Source: Betaproteobacteria bacterium
Lineage (GTDB): Bacteria; Pseudomonadota; Gammaproteobacteria; Burkholderiales; SG8-41
DNA length: 37,641 nt
Assembly: GCA_947465215.1 (NCBI GenBank)
Contig: CANHZX010000005.1
Location: 1 to 37,641 of the forward strand
Reading direction: 5' to 3'
The position numbers were made by a program, and so were the translations under genes. Numbering within the stretch: position 1 is the first letter of the stretch; every line of letters starts with the position of its first letter. A model generated the notes under the pieces. It saw only the letters and a list, made by a program, of their open reading frames with translations. It was not told the origin of the DNA and searched no databases. This document shows, piece by piece, positions 22,284-33,454 of this stretch.

Positions 22284-23386
22284 TTGTCGAATCTCCTCAT
22301 CGCGAGGCCGCAGGCCACCATCAGCGAAGGCGCATCCTGCTCAAGGCTCTTGCGGCGGATGTGGGAAGACATGCCCATGTTCGCGAACGGGTTGGCAACG
22401 GATGTTTCCACCTGCGCACGTTTTGCCACGGCTTCTGCGATGCCGGGGATTGCCGCACAGCCGCCGCAGAGGACGATATGGTCGACCTTATTGTATTGCG
22501 TGGAAGAGAAGAAAAACTGGATGCCGCGGGCAATCTCGAGGCCGAGTGTGTCGAGGAAAGGCAGCAGCACTTCAGATTCGTAGTTCTCAGGCAAGCCGCC
22601 GGCCCGTTTCGCCGCTTCGGCTTCCTCGGAGGAAAGTCCGAACTTGTTCTGGATTTCCTGGGTCAACTGGCCGCCACCGAACGGTTGTTCGCGCATATAG
22701 ACCGACTGGTCATTGCGCAACACATTGACGTTCATCGTGGAGGCGCCGATGTCGACAACAGCAATATTCAGATCGCGGCCGCGCTCGGGCATCGTCGCTT
22801 CAATCAGCTCAAACGCCGACTGTGCCGCAAACAGGTCCACATCCATGACCATGGCTTTCAGCCCGGCGCCTTCGGCGACGGCAATGCGGTCTTCGATCTT
22901 GTCTTTGCGGGATGCGGCAATCAGCACTTCCACGTCTTCCGGGCTGTTCGGGGCCGGGCCGACCACCTGATAGTCGAGGTTGACCTCATCCAGCGAAAAG
23001 GGGATGTACTGATTGGCTTCGGTTTCCACCTGCAAGCCGAGATCGTCGTCGGATTGTCCGGCGGGAACGAGAATTTTCTTGCTGATAACCGCGGCATTGG
23101 GCAGCGCCAGCGCGAGGTTCTTGAAGTTGCTGCCCAAGCGCTTGTGACAGCGTTTGACGGCTTCGATCACGGCATCCAGATTGTTGATGTTGCCTTCGAC
23201 CACGGATTCCGAGGGCAGCGGCTCAATGGCATACCGCTCGAGACGGTAGGCGCCTTTGCCGGCATCGACGATCTCGACCATCTTGACGGCCGAGGAACTG
23301 ATATCTGCGCCAATCAACGGCGGCATCTTGGGCTTGAACAAAGCCTCAAAGGCGTCGAAGTTAAGGCTGAATTTTCCTTTAGCCAT
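22280..23386 (-). CDS. pilM: Type IV pilus actin-like assembly protein PilM
   Basis: IGADISSSAVKMVEI, VDIGASTMNVNVL, ILCGGCAAIPGI actin-like motifs. Confidence 0.95.
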   Translation of the reverse strand: MAKGKFSLNFDAFEALFKPKMPPLIGADISSSAVKMVEIVDAGKGAYRLERYAIEPLPSESVVEGNINNLDAVIEAVKRCHKRLGSNFKNLALALPNAAVISKKILVPAGQSDDDLGLQVETEANQYIPFSLDEVNLDYQVVGPAPNSPEDVEVLIAASRKDKIEDRIAVAEGAGLKAMVMDVDLFAAQSAFELIEATMPERGRDLNIAVVDIGASTMNVNVLRNDQSVYMREQPFGGGQLTQEIQNKFGLSSEEAEAAKRAGGLPENYESEVLLPFLDTLGLEIARGIQFFFSSTQYNKVDHIVLCGGCAAIPGIAEAVAKRAQVETSVANPFANMGMSSHIRRKSLEQDAPSLMVACGLAMRRFDK

Positions 23387-23487
23387 AGGATATTAGGGCC
23401 AACTCCCAGAATTTACTTTAGGTAATAACGGCAAGAGTCTATTCAATAATGCTTTTTGGCTGCGTTTCTTTTGCACTTTGATCCGCC

Positions 23488-23493
23488 TATAAT
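23488..23493 (+). promoter_or_regulatory. Candidate -10 element (TATAAT) for the PBP1A gene
   Basis: Perfect TATAAT in the divergent pilM/PBP1A intergenic region; no convincing -35 at the right spacing. Confidence 0.4.
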
Positions 23494-23614
23494 GCAGCCG
23501 CGTTACCGTTACTGTGCAGCAAATTTGGAGTACAGGCAATAAGATTTTGCATTAGGTGTGGCGCGTAACCCACAGATTAATTTGACTTTTCTCACATTTT
23601 TAATTTTCCACTAG

Positions 23615-25924
23615 ATGTCAGTCCGTTGGTGGGCTTTCCCACTATTACTGGTGTTTTTGCTTGCTGCGGCAGGCATTTTGGTCGTCGGATTCGCGGCCGC
23701 GCTGATCTATCCGACTCTGCCGACGCTCGAAGTCTTGACCGATTATCGGCCGAAAATCCCGCTCCGGGTCTTCAGTGCCGACGGCAAACTGATAGGTGAG
23801 TTCGGCGAAGAGCGCCGTGCCGTGGTCAAGCTGGAGCAGGTGCCGAAGACACTGATTAACGCCATCGTCGCAGCCGAAGACGAACGCTTTTATCAGCACG
23901 GCGGCGTGGATTACCTGGGTGTGGCGCGGGCCGCACTATCCAATTTCACTTCCGGTGGCGTCAAGCAGGGTGCGTCGACGATCACCATGCAGGTCGCACG
24001 CAATTTTTTCCTGTCCAAGGAAAAAACGCTGACCCGTAAATTCAATGAAATGCTGCTGGCCTTCAAGATTGAATCCAATCTGAGCAAGCAGCAGATCATC
24101 GAGCTCTATATCAACCAGATTTATCTCGGACAGCGAGCTTACGGTTTTGCGGCTGCCGCGCAGATTTATTACGGCAGGCCTCTGGCCGAACTGTCAGTTG
24201 CCCAGCAGGCCATGCTTGCCGGTCTGCCCAAGGCGCCTTCACGTTTTAATCCGATCGCGAATCCGTCACGCGCCAAATTGCGTCAGCAGTATGTATTGCG
24301 CCGGATGCGTGAGCTGGGAATGATCACTCCCGAGCAGCTGGCCAATGCCGATAAGGAACCACTGACGACGCGGCAGCTGGCGAATGAATTCCAGGTGCAT
24401 GCCGATTACTTCGCTGAAATGGTGCGGGTGCAGATGTTTGAGCGCTACGGCGAGGATACCTATACCCACGGCTTCAAGGTATATACCACCCTGTTGTCCG
24501 AGCATCAGCGTGCCGCATACGACGCCTTGCGCAAGGGGGTGCTGGATTACGACCGCCGTCACGGCTATCGCGGTCCCGAAGCCTATGTAGAACTTACCGG
24601 CGAACTGACCAACGAAAAACTGGAAGACGCACTGCAGGATGCGCCTGACAGCGATGACATGTATGCGGCCCTGGTGCTGGAAGCCGGGCCCAAGTTGGTG
24701 CGGGTTTACCGTTCCGGCGGTGAGCGCATTGCCATCGCCGAAGACGGACTGAAGTTTGCGGCGAAGCTGCTTGGCGACAACGTGCCGGCCACCCAGCGCA
24801 TCCGCCGTGGCGCTGTCATCCGTATTGCCAAAGATGAAAAAGGCCGCTGGCAGATTGTGCAACTACCCCAGGTTGAATCCGCGCTGGTGTCGGCGGATCC
24901 GCGCACCGGCGCCATTCGTGCGCTGATCGGCGGCTTTGATTTCAACCGCAACCAGTACAACCATGTGACCCAGGCCTTGCGCCAGCCCGGATCCAGTTTC
25001 AAACCGTTCATTTATTCAGCAGCACTGGAAAAAGGATTTACTGCCGCGACCGTGATCAACGATGCGCCGCTGACCTTTACCGCAGCGCAGACCGGCTCGG
25101 AGCCCTGGGAGCCGAAGAACTACGACGGCAAATTCGAAGGCCCGATGCGGCTGCGTGCGGCGCTGGCCAAATCCAAGAACCTGGTTTCCGTACGCATCCT
25201 GCAGGCCATTACGCCGCAATATGCGCAGGACTACATCTCGCGCTTCGGTTTTGATCCCAAGCTCCACCCGCCCTATCTGACCATGGCGCTGGGTGCGGGC
25301 AACGTCACACCGATGCAGATGCTGGGTGCTTATTCATCCTTCGCCAACGGCGGCTACAAAATTGCGCCTTACTTCATTGAACGGATCGAAGATGACAAGG
25401 GCAAGGTGCTGCTGGCGAATCAGTCCGCGGTTGCCGGAGAATCCGCAGAACGTGTCATTGACGCGCGTAATGCCTTCATCATGTCGAGCCTGATGCGTGA
25501 TGTGGTGCGCATGGGTACGGCGACCAAGGCGATGCGCCTGAAACGCAACGATCTCGCAGGCAAGACCGGTACCACCAACGAATTTGTCGATGCCTGGTTT
25601 GCCGGCTTTCAGCCGACGCTGGTTGCCATCGCGTGGATGGGATTCGATCAGCCGAAAACGCTCGGCCGCAACGAGACCGGCGGCAGCGCCGCACTGCCAA
25701 TCTGGATTGATTACATGAGTGTTGCGCTGAAAAACGTTCCGGAAGAGGCATTTACGCCGCCGCCTGGCGTTATCGTCATGTCGGTCAATGCCGAAACGGG
25801 TTTGCGTGCGCCGGAGAGCTCGGGCATCAGCGAATATTTCTACCAGGAATTCCCGGCGCCTTCGACGGATGGTGCTGCCGGCAGTGAAAAACTGCCGGAT
25901 GACGCCAGAAACCAGCTGTTTTAG
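23615..25924 (+). CDS. mrcA: Penicillin-binding protein 1A (bifunctional transglycosylase/transpeptidase)
   Basis: Transglycosylase motifs (VAAEDERFYQHGGVDYLGVARA, GASTITMQVARNFFLSKEKTLTRKFNE), transpeptidase motifs (RQPGSSFKPF, SKN, KTGTTNEFVDAWF). Confidence 0.96.
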   Translation: MSVRWWAFPLLLVFLLAAAGILVVGFAAALIYPTLPTLEVLTDYRPKIPLRVFSADGKLIGEFGEERRAVVKLEQVPKTLINAIVAAEDERFYQHGGVDYLGVARAALSNFTSGGVKQGASTITMQVARNFFLSKEKTLTRKFNEMLLAFKIESNLSKQQIIELYINQIYLGQRAYGFAAAAQIYYGRPLAELSVAQQAMLAGLPKAPSRFNPIANPSRAKLRQQYVLRRMRELGMITPEQLANADKEPLTTRQLANEFQVHADYFAEMVRVQMFERYGEDTYTHGFKVYTTLLSEHQRAAYDALRKGVLDYDRRHGYRGPEAYVELTGELTNEKLEDALQDAPDSDDMYAALVLEAGPKLVRVYRSGGERIAIAEDGLKFAAKLLGDNVPATQRIRRGAVIRIAKDEKGRWQIVQLPQVESALVSADPRTGAIRALIGGFDFNRNQYNHVTQALRQPGSSFKPFIYSAALEKGFTAATVINDAPLTFTAAQTGSEPWEPKNYDGKFEGPMRLRAALAKSKNLVSVRILQAITPQYAQDYISRFGFDPKLHPPYLTMALGAGNVTPMQMLGAYSSFANGGYKIAPYFIERIEDDKGKVLLANQSAVAGESAERVIDARNAFIMSSLMRDVVRMGTATKAMRLKRNDLAGKTGTTNEFVDAWFAGFQPTLVAIAWMGFDQPKTLGRNETGGSAALPIWIDYMSVALKNVPEEAFTPPPGVIVMSVNAETGLRAPESSGISEYFYQEFPAPSTDGAAGSEKLPDDARNQLF

Positions 25925-26048
25925 CCGGTTCCCGGTACGCCGAAATCAGGCCGCTTGACGATCGCGACGGATTTCCCGAAGCTCTCGCCATCATCTCAGT
26001 GCGCGGCAGGTCCTGTCTGCCGCGGAGCGATGCGGCAAGGAGCACGGT

Positions 26049-27733
<1,685 letters not shown>

Positions 27734-27739
27734 TTCTGC

Positions 27740-27841
27740 AGATGGCTTCGGCTGTCGCCCGTTTCTCCTCCCTGAGCGGGCGCCTTAATTCTAGTTAAGG
27801 CTCTTCGCCCCCGGTTTACTCCCTTTTACCGGGGGCTTTTT
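27740..27841 (+). ncRNA. Candidate small RNA with a CUCCUCCC loop hairpin and intrinsic terminator (hemB-engB intergenic)
   Basis: Hairpin 1 CGCCCG(27756-27761)/CGGGCG(27777-27782) with loop TTTCTCCTCCCTGAG; hairpin 2 GCCTTAA(27782-27788)/TTAAGGC(27795-27801); terminator 27807-27841. No flanking gene on the + strand needs this terminator. The 5' end is inferred from the promoter position. Confidence 0.6.
27807..27841 (+). terminator. Rho-independent terminator on + strand in the hemB/engB gap
   Basis: GCCCCCGGT (27807-27815) / ACCGGGGGC (27828-27836), 9-bp stem, then TTTTT; T-tract only in the + orientation. Confidence 0.85.
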
Positions 27842-28433
27842 ATTTCTTCAGCCAGCGCGCGACCACGGCTTGGGCCTGTTTGACGCCGGTCTTGTTGGCG
27901 CCGGAGAAAATCTGCGCGGTGGCTTCGCCGGGATACTGTTTGAGTTCCTCTTCAGTCCGTTGCAACACGACCGTGGATTCCTGGCGGGTCAGTTTGTCCG
28001 ACTTGGTCAGCAGGATGTGCACGGCCTTACCGGTCGGCGCCAGCCAATCCAGCATTTGCCAGTCCAGTGGTTTCAGGCCATGCCGTGCATCAACAACAAT
28101 AACCAATAAAATCAATGCATTGCGATTCGTAATGTAAGTGCTTATTAATGCATCCCACCGCTCCTGCTCCGGCTTTGGGACTTTGGCATAACCATAGCCG
28201 GGCAGATCGACCAGTGAGCAATGATTGCCCATGTCGAAAAAATTGATGGCCTGGGTGCGGCCGGGGGTTTTACTGACAAAGGCCAGTTTGCGGCGATTCG
28301 CCAGTGCGTTGATGGCCGTGGATTTGCCGGCGTTGGAGCGACCGGCAAAGGCGACTTCCGCGCCCACATCCGGCGGCATGTCAGCGATCTGGTGGACGGC
28401 GTATCGAAACTCGAGTTGTGAGAACAGGGACAA
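27840..28433 (-). CDS. engB: Ribosome biogenesis GTP-binding protein EngB/YihA/YsxC
   Basis: AFAGRSNAGKSTAINAL Walker A, KTPGRTQAINFF, LVDLPGYGYAKVPK, LTKSDKL. Confidence 0.96.
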   Translation of the reverse strand: MSLFSQLEFRYAVHQIADMPPDVGAEVAFAGRSNAGKSTAINALANRRKLAFVSKTPGRTQAINFFDMGNHCSLVDLPGYGYAKVPKPEQERWDALISTYITNRNALILLVIVVDARHGLKPLDWQMLDWLAPTGKAVHILLTKSDKLTRQESTVVLQRTEEELKQYPGEATAQIFSGANKTGVKQAQAVVARWLKK

Positions 28434-28524
28434 GCGGTTTTCCTCATGGCCTTGGGAAGGCGGCCGGGCAAAATGCTATAGAATACAAGCCTTTTCTTCC
28501 GACCGTGGGATTAAGGAGTACGTA

Positions 28525-29187
28525 ATGGATCACCGCCGCATCAATCGCCAACTGAAAAACTTGCGGTTCTGGACCGCAGTGGCAGTGGCGCTCGTCGCGC
28601 CGGCCGCCCTGGCACAGGGCGTCATCAAGGGTGATCCGTCCAAAGCCCAGACTATCGTGACCCAGGTCTGCGCGGCCTGTCATGCGGCGGACGGCAACAG
28701 TGCGATTCCGGCCAACCCCGTTCTTGCCGGCCAGCATCCCGAATACACCTACAAGCAACTGCGCAATTTCAAGTCGCAGGACGGCAAGCCCGCGGAGCGC
28801 AACAACGGCGTCATGGCCGGCATGGTGGCCAGCCTGTCCGATGAAGACATGAAAAATCTCGCCGCCTACTTCGCGTCGCAGAAAACAAAATCGCGCGCAG
28901 CGCGTGATGCCGCCCTCGCCAAACAGGGTGAAGCCATCTACCGCGGCGGCATCCAGGCCAAAGGCGTCGCTGCCTGCGCCTCCTGCCACGCGCCGAACGG
29001 CGCCGGCATGCCGGCCCAGTTCCCCCGCGTCGCCGGTCAGCATGCCGAATACACCTCGGCCCAACTGACGGCATTCCGTGCCGGACAGCGCGCCAATGAC
29101 CCGGCGCAGATGATGCGCATGATCGCGGCCAAGATGAGCGACCAGGAAATCAAGGCCGTTTCCGAATATATCGCCGGCTTGCGCTGA
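28525..29187 (+). CDS. Dihaem cytochrome c4-like protein (start MDHRRINRQLKNLRFW)
   Basis: Signal peptide, two CXXCH motifs (VCAACHAADG, ACASCHAPNG) in duplicated domains; the ORF-track start at 28225 lies inside antisense engB and is not supported, and ATG 28525 has GGAG upstream. Confidence 0.92.
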   Translation: MDHRRINRQLKNLRFWTAVAVALVAPAALAQGVIKGDPSKAQTIVTQVCAACHAADGNSAIPANPVLAGQHPEYTYKQLRNFKSQDGKPAERNNGVMAGMVASLSDEDMKNLAAYFASQKTKSRAARDAALAKQGEAIYRGGIQAKGVAACASCHAPNGAGMPAQFPRVAGQHAEYTSAQLTAFRAGQRANDPAQMMRMIAAKMSDQEIKAVSEYIAGLR

Positions 29188-29212
29188 AACTTCAGCCCGC
29201 TTTGCGTTGACC

Positions 29213-29241
29213 AAGGGAGACTGAGTCAGTCTCCCTTTTTT
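29213..29241 (+). terminator. Rho-independent terminator after the cytochrome c4-like gene
   Basis: AAGGGAGACT-GAGTC-AGTCTCCCTT followed by T-run to 29241. Confidence 0.85.
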
Positions 29242-29252
29242 ATCGGTAATTC

Positions 29253-31304
29253 ATGACCCGGCACTCCACCGCCCGCGCCATTTACGACCTGCTGTCGTCA
29301 ATGCGTTTTGCTGTCAGCCTGCTGACGATACTGGCCATTGCTTCCGTCGTCGGCACCGTACTCAAGCAGGCCGAGCCGTATGCCAATTACATTTCCCAGT
29401 TCGGGCCGTTCTGGTTTCCGGTATTCGAGGCACTGGGTCTTTACGACGTCTATCACGCTGCCTGGTTTCTGGCGATTCTGGGTTTTCTGGTGCTGTCGAC
29501 CAGTCTCTGCATTTTCCGCAACGGCCCGGCGATGCTGCGCGAGATGCGCAATTTCCGCGAGCAGGCGACCGAACGTTCGCTGCAGCACATCCATCATCGC
29601 GCGGAATATGACTTCACCGCAGCGCCCGCAACCGTCATCGAGCGTGTAAGGCAATATCTGCATTCACAGGGTTTTCGTTTCCGGACGGTCGCGCGCGGTG
29701 AATCCGGCGCCGATACGCTGATCGCGGCCAAAGCCGGCAGCTACCACCGCGCGGGTTATCTGCTCGCGCACTGCGGCATTGTGGTGATCTGCGTCGGCGG
29801 ACTGCTGGATGGCAATATCCCCTTGAAACTGTTGCAGCTCAGCGGACAGAAGGTGGTCGAGACCCGCGATATTCCGCAAAGCAAGGTGCCACCGGAAAGC
29901 CGGTTGTCGCCGTCCAACCTGTCATTCCGCGGCAACGTCAATATTACGGAAGGCAGCAGCGCCAGCGTGATTTTCATGAATATGGCCGACGGCTATTTCG
30001 TTCAGGACCTACCGTTCACAATTGCGCTGGACAAGTTCCATATCGAGCATTATTCGACCGGACAGCCCAAGGATTTCGCCAGCGATATCGTGGTCATCGA
30101 CCGTGAAACCGGTGAACGTTTTGAACGCACGGTGCGCGTTAACTATCCCTTCATCCACAAGGGCGTCGCAATCTACCAGGCCAGCTTTACCGACGGCGGT
30201 ACGCGGATGCAGCTCAAGGGGTGGCCGCTGCTGTCGCCGCGCTCTGAACCTTTCGATGTCGCCGGGGCGGTCAACAAAACCACCAGCATCAAAAGCGGCG
30301 ACAGCGAAATCCGTCTTGAGCTGTCCGACTTCCGCCCGTTCAATATTGAAGACCTGGCGGCGAACGATGGCGGTTCACGCGTGGAGACTGCCAGCGTTTC
30401 CAAAAAAGTCATGGATCGGCTGGGCTCCGCTGCGGCCGACCATTCGAAAAAAGATCTGCGCAACGTCGGGCCGAGTTTCCAGTACCGGTTGCGCGACGCT
30501 CAGGGCCAGGCCCGTGAATTCAGCAATTACATGCTGCCACTTCAGCTCGACGGTGCCTGGTATCTGCTGACGGGCGTGCGCGCCACACCCAACGAGAGCT
30601 TTCGCTATATGCGACTGCCGTTGGATGCCGAGGGAAGCGTCGACAGTCATATGCGTTTGCGCGCACTCTTGCTGGATGAGCGGGTGTGGCCTGAAATCGC
30701 CCGCCGATTCGCGCGTAACGCGGTTGCCGGGTCGGCCGTCTCCACGCAGATGCGTGGACGTCTGACTGAAAGCGCCGAACGCGTGCTGCAGCTGTTTGCA
30801 GTGCGCGGTCTGGATTCAGTGGTTCAGTTTCTGGAAAAAGGCATTCCGGCAGCGGATCGCGAAAAAGCGGCCGATGCCTATATCAAGGTTCTGGAAGGCG
30901 TGGCACTGGAAGCGTTGCAGCTGTCACGCGAGCGGGCGAAACAACCGCCAGCGCCATTTGACGAGCAGACCCTGCGGCTGGTGCGCGACAGCCTGATTTC
31001 GATCAGCGACAGTTATTTCTACGGCGCGCCGGTTTATCTGCAGCTGCTGCAATACGAAGAGGTCAAGGCATCCGGACTGCAACTGACCCGTTCGCCCGGC
31101 AAGAATATTGTTTACGGCGGTTCTCTGCTGCTGGTGCTGGGCGTGTTTGCGATGCTTTATATCCGTGAACGCCGCCTCTGGGTGCTGGTCAAACCAGGGC
31201 AGGGGCGCGTACTGCTGGCGATGGCTACCAACCGCCAGACCCTGGAAAACGAACGCGAATTTGAACGTCACCAGGCGGCCCTTGCGGACGCCGTGAAAGG
31301 CTGA
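29253..31304 (+). CDS. resB: Cytochrome c biogenesis protein ResB/Ccs1
   Basis: N-terminal YDLLSSMRFAVSLLTILAIASVVGTVLKQ, multiple TMs, large periplasmic domain, adjacent to ccsB. Confidence 0.94.
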   Translation: MTRHSTARAIYDLLSSMRFAVSLLTILAIASVVGTVLKQAEPYANYISQFGPFWFPVFEALGLYDVYHAAWFLAILGFLVLSTSLCIFRNGPAMLREMRNFREQATERSLQHIHHRAEYDFTAAPATVIERVRQYLHSQGFRFRTVARGESGADTLIAAKAGSYHRAGYLLAHCGIVVICVGGLLDGNIPLKLLQLSGQKVVETRDIPQSKVPPESRLSPSNLSFRGNVNITEGSSASVIFMNMADGYFVQDLPFTIALDKFHIEHYSTGQPKDFASDIVVIDRETGERFERTVRVNYPFIHKGVAIYQASFTDGGTRMQLKGWPLLSPRSEPFDVAGAVNKTTSIKSGDSEIRLELSDFRPFNIEDLAANDGGSRVETASVSKKVMDRLGSAAADHSKKDLRNVGPSFQYRLRDAQGQAREFSNYMLPLQLDGAWYLLTGVRATPNESFRYMRLPLDAEGSVDSHMRLRALLLDERVWPEIARRFARNAVAGSAVSTQMRGRLTESAERVLQLFAVRGLDSVVQFLEKGIPAADREKAADAYIKVLEGVALEALQLSRERAKQPPAPFDEQTLRLVRDSLISISDSYFYGAPVYLQLLQYEEVKASGLQLTRSPGKNIVYGGSLLLVLGVFAMLYIRERRLWVLVKPGQGRVLLAMATNRQTLENEREFERHQAALADAVKG

Positions 31305-31306
31305 TC

Positions 31307-32452
31307 ATGGAACTGACCCGGAATCTTCCGCAATCACAATCCTGGCTGCGCCAGCTCTCTCCGCTGGACTGGCTGTATGCCGTCGCGCTGGCCGCCGGCG
31401 CAGTTTATGCACTCAAGCTCTATGGCGATTACATGGATGTCTATGAAAAAGGCATTCTCGCCGGTACTGCGATGGCGCTGGCCGGACTCGGCTGGCACTG
31501 GAAAGCGGTGCGGGTGCTGATGGCCGTACTCGTGGGCACGAGCCTGCTGAGCATTTCCGTTTACCAGGGTGATCTTGCGCGCGCTGACCAGGCCTTCCTG
31601 CTCAAGTATCTGATCTCCAGCCAGACCGCGATCATGTGGATGTGTTTTCTGTTTGCGATGGCCGGTGTTGCCTACTGGGCCGGACTGCTGGCGCGTGCTG
31701 ACGGCGTGACGCAAGCCGCAACCGGATTGACCTGGAGCGCCACCGCGATGGGGCTGATCGGCCTGCTGGTGCGCTGGTACGAGTCTTATCTCGTCGGTGC
31801 CGATGTCGGCCATATCCCGATCAGCAATCTTTACGAAGTGTTCGTGCTTTTCTGCATCATCACCGCGCTGCTTTATTTGTATTACGAAGGCCGTTATGCC
31901 ACGCGCAAGCTGGGCGCCTTCGTGCTGATGATCATTCTTGCCGCAGTGGCATTCATCCTCTGGTACACCTTCGACCGCGGTGCCCATGAAATCCAGCCGC
32001 TGGTGCCGGCGTTGCAATCTTGGTGGATGAAAATTCACGTCCCCGCCAACTTTGTCGGCTATGGCGCATTTTCGATCGCCGCGATGATCGGCGTGGCTTA
32101 TCTGCTGGCGTCAAAAGGAATACTGACCCGTCTGCTGCCGCCGGCCGAAGTGATGGACGATGTGATGTACAAAGCGATCGCCATCGGCTTTGCGTTTTTC
32201 ACGATCGCCACCATCCTCGGCGCGATGTGGGCGGCCGAAGCTTGGGGCGGTTACTGGTCCTGGGATCCCAAGGAAACCTGGGCGCTGATCGTCTGGCTGA
32301 ATTACGCCGCATGGCTGCACATGCGTCTGATCAAGGGCCTGCGTGGCCCGGTGCTGGCGTGGTGGGCGATCATCGGTCTTCTGGTAACGACCTTTGCCTT
32401 CATCGGGGTCAATATGTTCCTCTCCGGACTGCACTCCTACGGAACCTTGTAG
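31307..32452 (+). CDS. ccsB: Cytochrome c biogenesis protein CcsB/CcsA (ResC)
   Basis: Tryptophan-rich haem-handling motif WAAEAWGGYWSWDPKETWALIVWLNYAAWLH; multi-TM. Confidence 0.95.
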   Translation: MELTRNLPQSQSWLRQLSPLDWLYAVALAAGAVYALKLYGDYMDVYEKGILAGTAMALAGLGWHWKAVRVLMAVLVGTSLLSISVYQGDLARADQAFLLKYLISSQTAIMWMCFLFAMAGVAYWAGLLARADGVTQAATGLTWSATAMGLIGLLVRWYESYLVGADVGHIPISNLYEVFVLFCIITALLYLYYEGRYATRKLGAFVLMIILAAVAFILWYTFDRGAHEIQPLVPALQSWWMKIHVPANFVGYGAFSIAAMIGVAYLLASKGILTRLLPPAEVMDDVMYKAIAIGFAFFTIATILGAMWAAEAWGGYWSWDPKETWALIVWLNYAAWLHMRLIKGLRGPVLAWWAIIGLLVTTFAFIGVNMFLSGLHSYGTL

Positions 32453-32464
32453 GCTCCGGATTTT

Positions 32465-33442
32465 TCAGGGACTGACCGGAGTCGGCGCGGGCAGTGGCAA
32501 TCCCCGCGCCGCAGCGATACGGCGCAAACGGTCGGGATAATCCGAAATGATGCCGTCGACGCCGAGTTCAAACATCCGCACCATGTCAGGCTCTTCGTTG
32601 ACAGTCCATACCACCACTTTCAGGCCGAGCTGCCGCGCTTCACTCATGGCAGCTGCAGTCACATCACCAAAATAAGGCGACCAGACCGCGCCACCGGCTG
32701 CCTGTATCAGCTTCGGCAGCGAGCCACCGAACCGGCTGACATGTTTTTCTGCAGTCCATGGCGATGTTAAAGCGCCCGCGTGAATGTTGTCCTGCCAGGC
32801 TTGCTGCACGGAAAGATAAACCGTGTTGATCTGCGGCGCTTCCTGTTGCACCACTTGCAGCGTGCGCCAGTCCAAGGACTGGATGGTGACCCGGGATTCA
32901 AGCTTTTCGGCTTGTATCAGCGCGATCAGTGCATGCGCGAATTCTGCCGGTGGCAGCGTGCGTTGCGGATGATCCGGGGAAATCTTGGTTTCAATATTGA
33001 ACCGCACCCGGTCATTGCCGGCCTGCCGGGCCAGCGCAAACACGTCCGTCAGGCGCGGCATGCGCGTGCCGTCGACGGCGTGTTGTCGCGCAAAACGCTG
33101 CGCATAGTCTGTGCCGGGGCGGATGCGACCGACGTCATAGTGCTGTAGTTGCGCGAAGCTGAGAGTATGAATCGCGAGGTCGTCGCGTTCCAGCCATTGC
33201 CCGTCCGGACCGCGGGTGATGTCGGGATTCAGCGTGGCGTCGTGGCTGACCACAACCACGCCGTCCTGCGTCACCGCGACATCGAGTTCCAGCGTGGTGA
33301 CACCTAGCGTGAGTGCGTGGGCGAATGCGGGCAGGGTGTTTTCCGGCAGCAGTCCGCGTGCGCCGCGATGGCCCTGCAGATCCAGGCCCGATGCCGCAGC
33401 AGTGATCATCAGCAGTGCGGTCGCGATGAAAATGCGGTGCAT
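32465..33442 (-). CDS. Glycerophosphodiester phosphodiesterase (GDPD) family protein with signal peptide
   Basis: LQGHRGARGLLPENTLPAF, ELDVAVTQDGVVVVSHD, VVVWTVNEEPDMVRMFELGVDGIISDYPDRL. Confidence 0.93.
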   Translation of the reverse strand: MHRIFIATALLMITAAASGLDLQGHRGARGLLPENTLPAFAHALTLGVTTLELDVAVTQDGVVVVSHDATLNPDITRGPDGQWLERDDLAIHTLSFAQLQHYDVGRIRPGTDYAQRFARQHAVDGTRMPRLTDVFALARQAGNDRVRFNIETKISPDHPQRTLPPAEFAHALIALIQAEKLESRVTIQSLDWRTLQVVQQEAPQINTVYLSVQQAWQDNIHAGALTSPWTAEKHVSRFGGSLPKLIQAAGGAVWSPYFGDVTAAAMSEARQLGLKVVVWTVNEEPDMVRMFELGVDGIISDYPDRLRRIAAARGLPLPAPTPVSP

Positions 33443-33454
33443 GTGGCGCGCATG

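Noticed and set aside
22361-23425. 354-aa + strand ORF
   Set aside because: Antisense to pilM, which has clear actin-like motifs.
28225-28524. N-terminal extension of the cytochrome c4-like ORF
   Set aside because: Overlaps antisense engB; a signal peptide and ribosome-binding site support the ATG at 28525.
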